Positions 1-8,854 of a stretch of 46,180 nt of DNA are shown here, piece after piece (position 1 is the stretch's first letter; each line of letters opens with the position of its first letter). Source of the stretch: Fuerstiella sp. (lineage in GTDB: Bacteria; Planctomycetota; Planctomycetia; Planctomycetales; Planctomycetaceae); assembly GCA_014238335.1 (NCBI GenBank), contig JABABI010000057.1:1-46180 (forward strand), in the 5' to 3' direction. Under the pieces are notes generated by a model. It was given only the letters and a program-made list of their open reading frames with translations. It searched no databases and had not been told where the DNA came from. Position numbers and translations under genes: made by a program.

Positions 1-135
1 GCCGGTTTGCAGTAGCCCGTCGAAGATTCGCTATTATTTCGCTGTAGATTGCTCATGATTTATGATTCTTTATTGTAAATCATCCGCCAAGGAAAACCAT
101 AACACGCTTGCGCAAAGTCAACAGCATTGGCCGCG

Positions 136-164
136 CAAAAAGAAACCCCGCCAAAATGACGGGG
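136..164 (-). terminator. Rho-independent terminator after the PEP-CTERM fragment
   Basis: Read on the minus strand, a CCCCG/CGGGG stem (146-150 with 160-164) with a short loop is followed by TTTCTTTTT. It sits about 35 bases past the stop codon at 198, as expected for a minus-strand transcript ending here. Confidence 0.7.
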
Positions 165-197
165 CTGCCCAGTTTTATTTAGTTGTTGGTTACTTAC

Positions 198-359
198 TCA
201 GGCTGTGCGACGGCGTCGCATGAGTAGACCGCCTAGGCCTAGCATTGCGAGGGTCGCTGTGGCGGGTTCGGGAACGGCATAGCCTGTGACGTCCGCGAAG
301 CCATTTGGCCCATCGCTTAGGTAAACCATATCGAGGATGGCACCGTTGCCTACTTGTCC
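198..359 (-). pseudogene. 3' end of a PEP-CTERM protein gene, 5' part missing
   Basis: In the minus-strand frame ending at the TGA at 198-200, the last codons read VPEPATATLAMLGLGGLLM, followed by RRRRTA and stop. That is a PEP-CTERM sorting signal: VPEP motif, about 14 hydrophobic residues, arginine cluster. Upstream residues (GNGAILDMVYLSDGPNGF) look like the end of a secreted protein. The frame runs without a credible start into the downstream end of the ResB-like gene, whose stop (350-352) lies inside this fragment. No N-terminal domain or signal peptide is present. I read it as the tail of a gene whose front was lost by rearrangement or by mis-assembly. PEP-CTERM proteins are exported and processed by exosortase; no exosortase is in this window. 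Confidence 0.65.
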
Positions 360-2899
360 CGACTGACGGTACGAAACAGCGACACCACTCTCCGCTGCAG
401 CTGCGTCATCCGGTGTTCCTGTTCGGCCATTTCCAGTCTCAAACCTTCGCGATGGATCTTCTGTAAGTCAGCAAGGTGCTCCTGAATTTCCTGCAGTGAA
501 TAAGTCAGGCCGGCACGTTTCTCGAGCCCCAGCAATGACAACACCTGATCATCGTCGATCTTGATCACACGATGCCGTTTGGCAAGTTCCGGTCGAGCAA
601 CAACATCCAAAAACCAGCGCACGGCCGGCATCCGCAGAGTCATGACGTCGCGCATACGTTCTTCGACGGCATCGCGTCCCGAGGACGTCAGCTTGACCAC
701 CTGTTCGATCCAGTCGTCGTACTGTCCGGAGAAGTCTTGCAGAGACTCGGTCTTCACGGATGGCCAGTACTTTTGAACGCGTGCGACGATTTCGTCATGT
801 TTTTCCTTAACATCAAGTTCCCCGGCACTCAGTTCGCCCTTAAACGTGGACTTGTGCGATGTCATCAGCAGTTCTGTGCGAGCGAACGAATCAATCGGTT
901 GAGCACGCCCTTTCCACGCCACCGGAAGTTGGGAGAAGGCGAACAGATTCATCGCATGGGCATCCGCCTTCGGCGGGCGAGCTTTGCTAATCAGCCAACC
1001 GCCACTCAACAGTACAACAATGACCGGAACAGCAACGGGCCATATTGACTTCGGCCCGTCGTCGGTAACGGTGACAGCAGATGCGGCCTTCGCACCAGCG
1101 GCACTACGGATCCCCGCCGGCATTGAGGCTGCAAAAGGATCGTCTCCCCTCGCGGCAGCGGGACTCGATGCCCCGGATCGTCCCACGCGGGAAAGATATC
1201 GCCCCAGAGTCTGACCAAACTTCGCAAACATACCGACAGCCACAATCATGCAGGCGATGTAGGGCAGCATCCAGCCGGTGTTGCGAACAACAGACAACGT
1301 CGTCATCTCGGTCCCGTCCGGAGTTTCGTTGTAGCCGGACTGATAGAACGTCTCACCGCGATACCGCAATGGATTATTCATCCACAGAGTGAATTCTTCC
1401 GAGGCTCCGGTTTCACGATCTCGAATAACGATCTCTGACCGATAGTCTCGCGGAGTAGCAGAGCCGACGTAGTTAGTGCGGCTCACGTCCAGCAGTTCAA
1501 CTTCATAGTCCCGATAATTGCGTTGAAACCGCAGATAGAATTGGTAGTCGCTTCCGTTCACTGTCGCCTGTTCAGCAATGGGAACAGTTCGCATCTCACT
1601 GACGTCCTGAGCCAGCAGCAGCGTTTCCAGTTCCATTCCGGTGTCGCGATCCAACAACGTGACCTGCAGCGAACTCATGTCATGACTGTCGTCCATGCCG
1701 GTCACCGGATCAACTTCAATCGACGTTGCGAACGTGCCCAATCCGGAAGTTCCGCTCGTGTCTTCACCAGGCAGAACAGACCGCAGATGACTGTTCCTGT
1801 GAAATCGATCCACTCGCAGCACAAACGGCAACGACGGAGTGTCAACGATCTGATCTTCCAAATCACCGGCCTGACCAGCTGCCACGGCGGCAATCAATGC
1901 CGCTTCAGGAACGGCAACAACCTTTTCACTGTCGTCATCCTGACGATGCACGATCGCCAGCTCTCGTTCCCGCATGTCACGCAGGAAGGATGACTTCTGC
2001 CCTTCCACCAGGGCCAGCATATTTTCCTTCGCGTAGAACCCGACCTGCAGCTCACTGAACATCAGCAACGCCACTCCGGTGTGCAACAACACGATGCCGC
2101 CCCGTTTTTCGAACAGCAGATTGCAGCCAATCAACATCACGAGGGCACAGGCACCACCCTTCAGTAGCTGCCACAGGATCCTCATTGACGACAGGTTCAG
2201 TCGAGCCGCCTCGCCACCGACCAGAAAATAAATCAGCACGGCGGCCAGAATAATCCCCATACTGCCCAGTAGAATTCGTTCGGGACGCGAAGTACCTGAC
2301 TTGTTAAATGCGACCCCCAGTGGCACCACCGACGCGACGCCCAGAACACCCAGCATCAGATACCAGATCTGCATGGGAGCCAAAACAGAGTTACCGGATT
2401 CGGCCCCTGTCTGCCCGTTGCCGGTCATAACAACCGCTGCCGTCAACACCGCGCCCAAAGCAGTGATACCAATCCCCGCAGCCATACGGCCGCCACGCAC
2501 ACGAACTTGGAACCTCAGCAAATGCGCCGTGGTGAGATTGGCCAGCATGATCCAGCCTATGGTCCAGCCACCAGGAAACGGAATCTTCCGAAATACGCCC
2601 AAAGAGTCCCAGTTGAAGTCGATCCAGCCAGGGAACATCGACGGCGGGAAAAGGTCTGCAACATCGATATAGGCGACGTAAGTGCGGAAGTATTCACCGA
2701 CCACCAGCCAGACGTCCTTGCGCGCCTGGGCCAGACTTCCGACGAAAACAATAAACATGCCCAGCAGAAGCAGAACGCAGGTCAGTTTGAGCGACCCCAG
2801 CGCATCAAGGCACTGCCAGACGATTGCGGTAAAGCGATCCTCGGACGACTTTGCATCGTCGCCACCCGCCAGATCACCAGGAAGTATTGTTGTCGACAT
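350..2899 (-). CDS. ResB-like cytochrome c biogenesis membrane protein, probably C-terminally truncated
   Basis: 849 residues. System II cytochrome c biogenesis proteins (ResB/CcsB with CcsA) carry haem across the membrane and hold apocytochromes reduced. A membrane segment lies at about 36-58 in a ResB-type start (LGSLKLTCVLLLLGMFIVF), with further segments at about 112-130, 139-161, 176-198, 208-230, 240-262 and 268-287. A large soluble ResB domain follows (about 300-545), then two more segments (547-565, 621-640). After these comes a region with WKGRAQPIDSFAR, typical of planctomycete CcsA-like fusions. The protein ends before any CcsA domain: there is no tryptophan-rich WGxxW haem-handling motif. 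From memory, planctomycete relatives run past 1,000 residues. The stop falls inside a PEP-CTERM gene fragment, so the 3' end looks replaced. It lies 4 bases downstream of the lipoprotein gene, so the two are probably cotranscribed. Confidence 0.75.
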   Translation of the reverse strand: MSTTILPGDLAGGDDAKSSEDRFTAIVWQCLDALGSLKLTCVLLLLGMFIVFVGSLAQARKDVWLVVGEYFRTYVAYIDVADLFPPSMFPGWIDFNWDSLGVFRKIPFPGGWTIGWIMLANLTTAHLLRFQVRVRGGRMAAGIGITALGAVLTAAVVMTGNGQTGAESGNSVLAPMQIWYLMLGVLGVASVVPLGVAFNKSGTSRPERILLGSMGIILAAVLIYFLVGGEAARLNLSSMRILWQLLKGGACALVMLIGCNLLFEKRGGIVLLHTGVALLMFSELQVGFYAKENMLALVEGQKSSFLRDMRERELAIVHRQDDDSEKVVAVPEAALIAAVAAGQAGDLEDQIVDTPSLPFVLRVDRFHRNSHLRSVLPGEDTSGTSGLGTFATSIEVDPVTGMDDSHDMSSLQVTLLDRDTGMELETLLLAQDVSEMRTVPIAEQATVNGSDYQFYLRFQRNYRDYEVELLDVSRTNYVGSATPRDYRSEIVIRDRETGASEEFTLWMNNPLRYRGETFYQSGYNETPDGTEMTTLSVVRNTGWMLPYIACMIVAVGMFAKFGQTLGRYLSRVGRSGASSPAAARGDDPFAASMPAGIRSAAGAKAASAVTVTDDGPKSIWPVAVPVIVVLLSGGWLISKARPPKADAHAMNLFAFSQLPVAWKGRAQPIDSFARTELLMTSHKSTFKGELSAGELDVKEKHDEIVARVQKYWPSVKTESLQDFSGQYDDWIEQVVKLTSSGRDAVEERMRDVMTLRMPAVRWFLDVVARPELAKRHRVIKIDDDQVLSLLGLEKRAGLTYSLQEIQEHLADLQKIHREGLRLEMAEQEHRMTQLQRRVVSLFRTVSRDK

Positions 2900-2903
2900 C
2901 GTT

Positions 2904-3485
2904 CTATTCTCCTGCGGAGATCCTTACAGACTTGCAGAACGCACGAAACGAATCTCGTTGCGCACTCGCCAGCTTATTTCTGCCGCGAAACTTAAAAATC
3001 CACAGCTTATCCATGACAGGCAGCAGCATGCCCAGAATCGATTCCTCTTCGCCTTCAAGGTCAACGATTGTTCCCGTGCCGCCGTCCAGTTTGACTGTTT
3101 CTGTACCATCCATCGGATCCGCCTTCGGATCGGCAGTGAGCCCAATCTGCCCTCGCCACCGAATTACCTGCGGAACCAGTCCTGCTGCGCCGGGCAGATC
3201 ACTGAGTGTGATTCGGCCTTCATCGCCATCCAGACTAACCTGCCACGCCATCTTGCTGAACTGATCATTGTCAGTAACGACCCATGAATCCGGCACGCCC
3301 CATTGAAAGGGAATGGCGGGAAACTGACTTCGAATCATTTCACTGGTGAACACGCGATCGTGTTCGGATTCGACAGTGTATTCACGAATCTCGGGCGCAG
3401 GCGCGCAGCCGCTGAGGACCGAGGCAACAAGGCTCAGGACCGGTACACAATGACCGGGGCAACGCCCAACGAAGTTCTTCAACAC
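2904..3485 (-). CDS. Small predicted lipoprotein of unknown function
   Basis: 193 residues from a GTG start. The N-terminus is hydrophobic and ends in a lipobox-like LSGC at about residues 24-27, so the mature protein is probably lipid-anchored and faces the periplasm. The rest is soluble (mixed beta, e.g. IPFQWGVPDSWVV and LWIFKFRGRNKLA) and resembles small planctomycete proteins found beside ResB genes; I cannot name a domain. Only 4 bases separate its stop from the ResB-like start, so the pair is probably one operon and the lipoprotein may assist cytochrome maturation (inference). The GTG start is chosen because it gives a complete signal sequence; no clear ribosome-binding site is visible. 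Confidence 0.7.
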   Translation of the reverse strand: MLKNFVGRCPGHCVPVLSLVASVLSGCAPAPEIREYTVESEHDRVFTSEMIRSQFPAIPFQWGVPDSWVVTDNDQFSKMAWQVSLDGDEGRITLSDLPGAAGLVPQVIRWRGQIGLTADPKADPMDGTETVKLDGGTGTIVDLEGEEESILGMLLPVMDKLWIFKFRGRNKLASAQRDSFRAFCKSVRISAGE

Positions 3486-3838
3486 AGTGGAAAGCCGTCA
3501 GAGATGAATTGGGAATGTACAGGCGGCAGCCAGGAAACGTTTGTTCTTGCTGCCAGGACGCCGGAACGACGGGCAGACACTCTACACGTTTTGCCAGGAA
3601 GAGAGTCCGCACAATTATATATGTGCGCTCGTTGAAAGCCATGCGTTCATGAATGCAAGGCCCGGATATCCTATTTCACGGGGTTTGCAAAACACTTCAT
3701 CACCGGTCCTGCCCTGACGGGCGAACCGCAACTAATCCCGCTACACTGCAGATTACCATGATTACACGCACTTTGACGGCAATTGCTGCGTCTGGTCCCC
3801 TGCCCTGCAGACTCTCTCCTGAATCTGAGACTTCCGCC
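3486..3838. promoter_or_regulatory. Divergent intergenic region with an inverted repeat
   Basis: This 350-base gap separates the divergent lipoprotein and hydrolase genes and holds no convincing gene. At 3608-3627 lies CGCACA-N8-TGTGCG with the AT-only centre ATTATATA; on the minus strand the centre contains TATAAT. This could be an operator over a promoter for one or both genes. No good -35 box was found, so the assignment is tentative. Confidence 0.35.
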
Positions 3839-6052
3839 ATGAGTACCCGCATGAATGACTCTCGATCGTATCGCGTCGCCGCCCTGGCGTCGACTTTCCT
3901 TTGCTGTGCTTCCGCGATGGCAGCCGATGCAGCCAATCATCGAGTCTTCGATGACGGCCAGCAACCCGATGATTCGCGTCTGCAGGCGCCCAAGGACCTG
4001 AATGGTTATTTCCCGTTCGAAGTCCCGAAATCGAAGGCTGCGTGGGAACAGCGACAGACTGAATTGAAGCAACGGGTCCTGGTCGCCACGGGACTGTGGC
4101 CAATGCCGGAGAAGACGCCGCTGAACCCGGTGATTCACGGCAAAGTCATGCGAGATGGCTTCACGGTCGAAAAGGTTTACTTCGAAAGTCTGCCGGGACA
4201 CTTTGTCACCGGCCTGCTGTTTCGGCCTGAAGGAAAAGCGGACGGAAAACGCCCCGCCGTTCTGTGTCCGCACGGCCATGGTGGTCGCAACCAGGATTAC
4301 GGCGAATCCAAAATGGACGACTTGATCGCAACCGGAGCGGAACTCCATCGTCAGTCCGGTCGCTTTCCGAAACTGGCACGGTGTGCTCAGCTGGCACGAA
4401 TGGGATGCATCACCTTCATCTTCGACATGATGGGTTACGTCGACAGCAATCAGGTCTCGTACCAATTGGCTCATCGCTATGCCGACCGCCGGCCTGACTT
4501 TGAAACCAATGACAGCTGGGGCTTTTATAGTCCGCAGGCCGAATCTCGCCTGCACAGCATCATGGGGCTGCAGACATGGAACGCCGTGCGTTGCCTGGAC
4601 TTTCTGGCCAGCCTGCCGGACGTCGATTCCACGCGTATGGCAGTAACGGGAGGCAGCGGAGGCGGTACGCAAACGATTTTGCTGGGAGCTGTCGATGACC
4701 GCCCGATTGCCGGATTCCCGAATGGCATGGTGTCCACCAGCATGCAGGGTGGCTGCACGTGCGAAAACTGCAGCCTGTTGAGAATCGGAACCGGCAACGT
4801 GGAGCTGGCCGCACTGTTTGCACCTCGCCCACAGGCCATGACGTCGGCCAATGACTGGACAAAGGAAATGATGACCAAAGGCTACCCGCAACTGCGTCAG
4901 CTGTATGCGATGCTGGGCGTTCCGGACGACGTCTACTGCGAACCGATGCTGCATTTCCCACATAACTACAACGCGGTCACCCGCGGCATTATGTATTCGT
5001 GGATGAATCAGCATCTGAATCTTGGACACAAAGACCCCATCAGGGAACTCGACTGGAAGCCACTCAGCAAAGATGAGTACACCGTCTGGAACGAAAAGCA
5101 CCCTGCTCCGCCGGGAGGCGACGACTACGAACGCAAACTTCTGAAACAACTGAACGACCGTGACCAGGCTGCCCTTTGGAATCACTCTCCGCAGAAGAGC
5201 AACGACGTGCAGAACTATTTCACCACAGTCCGGGCGGCATGGGAAACGCTGATCGGACGAGGTCTGCCCAAAGCAGAAAACGTCCAGCGCACCAAGAGCT
5301 GGAAAGAAACTCGTGCAGGCTACCTGGAATTCGGCGACACGCTGACGTTGACAACGCACAACGAACAGCTGCCAATCATTTCTGTCTACCCGAAGTCGGT
5401 CGCGTGGAATCAAAAAGTGATTCTGTGGATTGACGGCAAAGGCAAAGCCGGCATGTTTCCCAATGGTGAGGCTCACGCCGATCTGCTGCGACTGATCGAT
5501 GCAGGTTATTCGGTCGTTGGAGTCGACCTGTTCGGACAGGGCGAATTCACCACCAACGGTGAAGCTCTGCTCGAGAACCCGACGGTGAAGAATCCTCGAC
5601 AGTTCGCAGGGTTTACCTACACGTACAACGAAACACTCTTCGCTCGTCGAGTCCACGATATCCTGACTCTGACCGCGTGGATCAATGGCGACGAACACGG
5701 CCCGAAGGCTCTGCACGCCGTCGGTATCAACGGTGGTGGACCACTGTTGGCCGCCGCGAGAGCGATCGCCGGATCGGAATTCAATGCCGCAGCAATTGAC
5801 ACCGCAGGCTTTCGATTCACAAATCTGACCGATTGGAAACACGCTGACTTTCTCCCGGGTGCCGTCAAGTATGGTGACATTTCAACTCTGCTGTCCCTGT
5901 CTGCACCCAACGACCTGTGGATCGGTGGTGAAGAATCCATGCCATCAATCGTCACCACGGCGTACGACGCAGTAAACGCAAAGGATGCCGTATCAACATC
6001 AGACCGCCTGGACGCCACCGCCGCGGCCATCGACTGGATCCTCCAACAATAG
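3839..6052 (+). CDS. Secreted alpha/beta-hydrolase with two hydrolase modules (acetylxylan esterase/prolyl oligopeptidase-like)
   Basis: 737 residues from ATG 3839. That start (or ATG 3851) gives a signal peptide ending SAMAADA; the frame stays open upstream to 3653 but without signal-peptide character. The first module has a nucleophile elbow GGSGGG (Ser about 273) and a late histidine in HFPHNYN (about 375), consistent with an active serine hydrolase of the acetylxylan-esterase/dienelactone-hydrolase type. The C-terminal module repeats the fold, with VVGVDLFGQGEF and an elbow-like GINGGGP, but has Asn where the nucleophile Ser should be, so it is probably inactive. Substrate is unknown; a deacylase acting on sugars in the periplasm is a fair guess. 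It is monocistronic, with a large inverted repeat after it. Confidence 0.8.
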   Translation: MSTRMNDSRSYRVAALASTFLCCASAMAADAANHRVFDDGQQPDDSRLQAPKDLNGYFPFEVPKSKAAWEQRQTELKQRVLVATGLWPMPEKTPLNPVIHGKVMRDGFTVEKVYFESLPGHFVTGLLFRPEGKADGKRPAVLCPHGHGGRNQDYGESKMDDLIATGAELHRQSGRFPKLARCAQLARMGCITFIFDMMGYVDSNQVSYQLAHRYADRRPDFETNDSWGFYSPQAESRLHSIMGLQTWNAVRCLDFLASLPDVDSTRMAVTGGSGGGTQTILLGAVDDRPIAGFPNGMVSTSMQGGCTCENCSLLRIGTGNVELAALFAPRPQAMTSANDWTKEMMTKGYPQLRQLYAMLGVPDDVYCEPMLHFPHNYNAVTRGIMYSWMNQHLNLGHKDPIRELDWKPLSKDEYTVWNEKHPAPPGGDDYERKLLKQLNDRDQAALWNHSPQKSNDVQNYFTTVRAAWETLIGRGLPKAENVQRTKSWKETRAGYLEFGDTLTLTTHNEQLPIISVYPKSVAWNQKVILWIDGKGKAGMFPNGEAHADLLRLIDAGYSVVGVDLFGQGEFTTNGEALLENPTVKNPRQFAGFTYTYNETLFARRVHDILTLTAWINGDEHGPKALHAVGINGGGPLLAAARAIAGSEFNAAAIDTAGFRFTNLTDWKHADFLPGAVKYGDISTLLSLSAPNDLWIGGEESMPSIVTTAYDAVNAKDAVSTSDRLDATAAAIDWILQQ

Positions 6053-6133
6053 CCGGGAGGCCCCGGCAGGCGATGGCGTGGAAAGTCGGTTGGTGTAGAC
6101 GAAGTTGCAAACGCCGAGGTGGCTGGAACGCAA

Positions 6134-6207
6134 AGGGTCGGGAGTCTTTTCCCGACTAACGACAATCGAATGGGATGGTCCGCGGCCCGAAAAAGACTCC
6201 CGACCCT
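6134..6207. repeat. Large inverted repeat between convergent genes (REP-like or bidirectional terminator)
   Basis: AGGGTCGGGAGTCTTTT (6134-6150) and its exact complement AAAAGACTCCCGACCCT (6191-6207) form a perfect 17-base stem around about 40 bases that again contain CCCGAC and CGGCCCGA. It sits between the hydrolase stop (6052) and the stop of the convergent haem protein gene (6218). It could end transcription from both sides. Its GGGTCGGGAGTC core looks like dispersed planctomycete intergenic palindromes, which is recollection only. Confidence 0.6.
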
Positions 6208-6217
6208 CTCAAACCCC

Positions 6218-6862
6218 TTACTTCGTCGGCGACTCTTCCTTCCGGACCTTGTGCCATGGCTGGTCGTGGATTGCATCACCGATCTGCCTCAGTTCAAGAT
6301 GTTCCCGTTTGCCACTCATATCGTGGCATTTCGCACACAACTGACGGTGAAAATCCTGCACGTACCCACCGTCGAACTTCGATTCATCTTCTCCGGATGC
6401 CTGGTTCCTGACACCACTATGGCACTTCAAACACCGGTCTTCTGCAGATGCTGGAACATCCTGAATTCCCAGCGAACACAACGTCGCTACCTGAGGCCCT
6501 TCCAGGCTCGCGATCGCTATATTCACGTCTTCTTGTGTGCCACTTCCGTGTCCGTCATCCGGCCGTCGCTTCTTTGGGCTCCACATTCGTTCTGACGCAG
6601 CCTTATTCGTGCGCTCCGACTGAGCTTCTGCCACTTCATCAGCAACAGCCTTGGTTGTCGTCGCGCGACCAATCACAACGCCAATCAGCAAACAAGCCAC
6701 CGCAACAGCCGGCAGCAGTTTCCGAGCAGCCCGTTGTCCTGGACGTACATTTCTTACCGACTCAGTCGAACAAGCGATCCCCTCAACCCAATCGTCCAAC
6801 TTCGCCGATGGTTCTTTCAGCGACATTTGCTGCAGCAGGTTTTCAATTCGCGAATCATTCAT
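6218..6862 (-). CDS. Membrane-anchored putative anti-sigma factor with two c-type haem motifs
   Basis: 214 residues. The cytoplasmic N-terminus (about 1-45) contains RIENLLQQMSLKEPSAKLD, similar to short N-termini of planctomycete proteins encoded after ECF sigma factors. One membrane segment (about 48-66, LLPAVAVACLLIGVVIG) follows, then a periplasmic part with two haem-attachment motifs, CLKCH (144-148) and CAKCH (176-180), and several extra histidines that could be distal ligands. No zinc-binding anti-sigma motif (HxxxCxxC) is present. The start overlaps the sigma gene stop (ATGA at 6859-6862), so the two are translationally coupled. By position and topology it probably holds the sigma factor at the membrane, with covalent haem as a redox or ligand sensor (inference). 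Alternatively it is a small dihaem electron carrier that happens to share the operon. Confidence 0.65.
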   Translation of the reverse strand: MNDSRIENLLQQMSLKEPSAKLDDWVEGIACSTESVRNVRPGQRAARKLLPAVAVACLLIGVVIGRATTTKAVADEVAEAQSERTNKAASERMWSPKKRRPDDGHGSGTQEDVNIAIASLEGPQVATLCSLGIQDVPASAEDRCLKCHSGVRNQASGEDESKFDGGYVQDFHRQLCAKCHDMSGKREHLELRQIGDAIHDQPWHKVRKEESPTK

Positions 6863-7380
6863 AATTGACCTCGTAATCTTTCTTCCAGTTTCATCAGAGC
6901 TCGACGGTATCGAGTAGCCACGGTTTTGGCCGGCTGTTCAAGAATTTCGCCGATGGCATCGAACGTGAGTCCGGCGAATACCTTCAGGACAATCACTTCA
7001 CGATTCGCATCATCGAGAGCATTGACAGCCGTTCGTAGTATCTGATCCCGTTCCGCCGTCAATACGTCATCCGAAGGAGATTCAGCGTCGGATAACGACG
7101 CCGCGAATCCATTAAAAATCGATTCCCGGGCCCTTGATGCCCTATTCGCCGTTCGCATCGAATCACGGGCTGCATTGCGCACGGAAGCAAAAACGTAGTT
7201 CGAAAAATCTCCATGCGGCGCAGTATTCAAACGACAAAGGCGTTCAAACGCCGTCTGGATGGCATCTTCGGCCAACTGACGGCACCCAGTGATCGACAGC
7301 GCCAGAGAAAACAATCCCTGTCGCTGCAAACAGTAGGTTTTTTTTCCAGCTGATCTCGCACAAATGTCGTCCGCCGTCAT
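6859..7380 (-). CDS. ECF-type RNA polymerase sigma factor
   Basis: 173 residues. Region 2 spans about 15-85 (AEDAIQTAFERLCRL, then a basic stretch in SVRNAARDSMR). Region 4 spans about 108-168 as a helix-turn-helix: VNALDDANREVIVLKVFAGL, then FDAIGEILEQP and a basic recognition helix. The length and the lack of regions 1 and 3 make it an ECF sigma-70 family member. It directs RNA polymerase to a stimulus-specific promoter set. The next gene overlaps by 4 bases and is a membrane protein with haem motifs, the likely cognate regulator. No autoregulatory promoter could be identified upstream. Confidence 0.88.
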   Translation of the reverse strand: MTADDICARSAGKKTYCLQRQGLFSLALSITGCRQLAEDAIQTAFERLCRLNTAPHGDFSNYVFASVRNAARDSMRTANRASRARESIFNGFAASLSDAESPSDDVLTAERDQILRTAVNALDDANREVIVLKVFAGLTFDAIGEILEQPAKTVATRYRRALMKLEERLRGQL

Positions 7381-7481
7381 TTCTATGTTCGCGTCGTCAA
7401 AACACTACACGCGTGAGACGCGGTGAGTTCTTCAAAAACCCGGGCGATTTTCACAGAATGAAAAGGGGCCAGTCTTTTCGT

Positions 7482-8609
7482 TCAACACAAACTCGGCCGA
7501 TCAAGCCTTAGAAAGTCGACGTCGATCGAGGAACGTCCATCCAATGCCAGCTCCGCCAGAACCTGGCCTAGTACTGGGGTGAATTTGAAGCCGTGTCCCG
7601 ACAGGCCTGCCGCAAAACAAACCGATTCATGCTCCGGGTGAAGGTCCACAATAAAATGTTCGTCCGGCGTCATCGTATAAAAACAGACGTCATGGCGAGT
7701 CCTGTTCATTGATACGCCAGGCAGATACTGCCCCAAGAACTGCTCGACACGTTGAGTGTCGTCCGCTTCTTCTTCGCGCGAATCGGACAGTGGATCACTG
7801 ATCTGTGTGCCCCCGCTGTGTTCAGCGACTTTGACGCCAGGGTCTCCAGCGCCAGGAAACCCATAAAAGTACCTGCCGTGCAGTTCGTAGAAGAAACAGG
7901 GACACCCGTTTGATTCAAGGCACGCCTTTTCAGCGCTCGCGTACCAGTGCAAATGCTTTCGAACAATTCGCAGTGGAGCGCTGAGTTTGTTCAATAATTC
8001 GCCGGCCCAGCAGCCGGCAGCGATTACGAGTCGCGAGGCCGTGTAAGTCTGCGCATCGGTTTCGACAACAACCGAGTTCTTCCGTGCGGACCATCGCACA
8101 ACACTTTCGCCGTGACGATGAACTGCGCCCAACCGCACAGCTTCCTGAATCTGTGCACAAACACACCTTTCGACGTCCAGGTATCCCGCATCCGCTTCAA
8201 ACAGCACTGCCGATTCTGGCGGCACAACGAATCCTGGAAATCGATCCGCGGATTCTTTGGCATTCAACTGTTCCACGACAAGCTGATGATCCCGGGCACT
8301 CTTCAGAACTCCCTTTACGACGATTCCGTCCTGCGGCCCAAAGTACACTACACCAGTGCGGTGCAGAAACTGCTCGTCACATCGTTGCCCGAGTCCGTCC
8401 CACAGACGATAGGACAGATGGAGCAGTGGCACATAGTCGGCGTGTTCGAAATAAGACCGCCTGATCACACGAGTTTCGCCGTGCGAGCTGCCTCGATCGT
8501 GCCCTGGCGGAAACCGGTCCAGGCCAAGCACTTTTGCTCCACGATTTGCACACGCCATCATCGCAGCACTGCCGACACCGCCCGTTCCGAGAACAATAAC
8601 GTCGTACAT
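7482..8609 (-). CDS. Monomeric sarcosine oxidase / N-methyltryptophan oxidase family flavoprotein
   Basis: 375 residues from ATG 8609; a TTG five codons upstream is a poorer choice because the FAD motif then begins late. The N-terminus is a Rossmann fold (VIVLGTGGVGS, GxGxxG at 8-13), followed by the family signature SSHGETRVIR. Near the C-terminus CFYTMTPDEHFIVD carries the cysteine (about 306) that binds FAD covalently in monomeric sarcosine oxidase, and GLSGHGFKFTPVLG closes the FAD site. The family oxidises N-methyl amino acids (sarcosine, N-methyltryptophan, pipecolate) using O2, releasing H2O2. The exact substrate is not decidable. It is cytoplasmic, stands alone, and is divergent from the DJ-1 gene. 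Confidence 0.85.
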   Translation of the reverse strand: MYDVIVLGTGGVGSAAMMACANRGAKVLGLDRFPPGHDRGSSHGETRVIRRSYFEHADYVPLLHLSYRLWDGLGQRCDEQFLHRTGVVYFGPQDGIVVKGVLKSARDHQLVVEQLNAKESADRFPGFVVPPESAVLFEADAGYLDVERCVCAQIQEAVRLGAVHRHGESVVRWSARKNSVVVETDAQTYTASRLVIAAGCWAGELLNKLSAPLRIVRKHLHWYASAEKACLESNGCPCFFYELHGRYFYGFPGAGDPGVKVAEHSGGTQISDPLSDSREEEADDTQRVEQFLGQYLPGVSMNRTRHDVCFYTMTPDEHFIVDLHPEHESVCFAAGLSGHGFKFTPVLGQVLAELALDGRSSIDVDFLRLDRPSLC

Positions 8610-8854
8610 CTCAGTCTCCGGCAACCCATTCCATACAGCGGTTTAGCAACAGATAAGACTCCCGTTCGCTCAAAACTCCCTGAGCTCCGAATCCGACGCT
8701 CTAACTATTGAGGCATGCTCTAAGATTGGAAGTTGAACACGGCACGCCGTCAACCTGTAAATGCCTTCACATTGTACTACGATACCGAAAGACGCTCATT
8801 GAGAAACCTGCCATTTTCAATTCTTCACAACAGACACGAAATGGATCCACAAGA

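Noticed and set aside
3671..5842. Long minus-strand open frame (over 700 codons) opposite the hydrolase
   Set aside because: It is the antisense shadow of a clearly conserved hydrolase, with no domain of its own; GC-rich codon use keeps such frames open.
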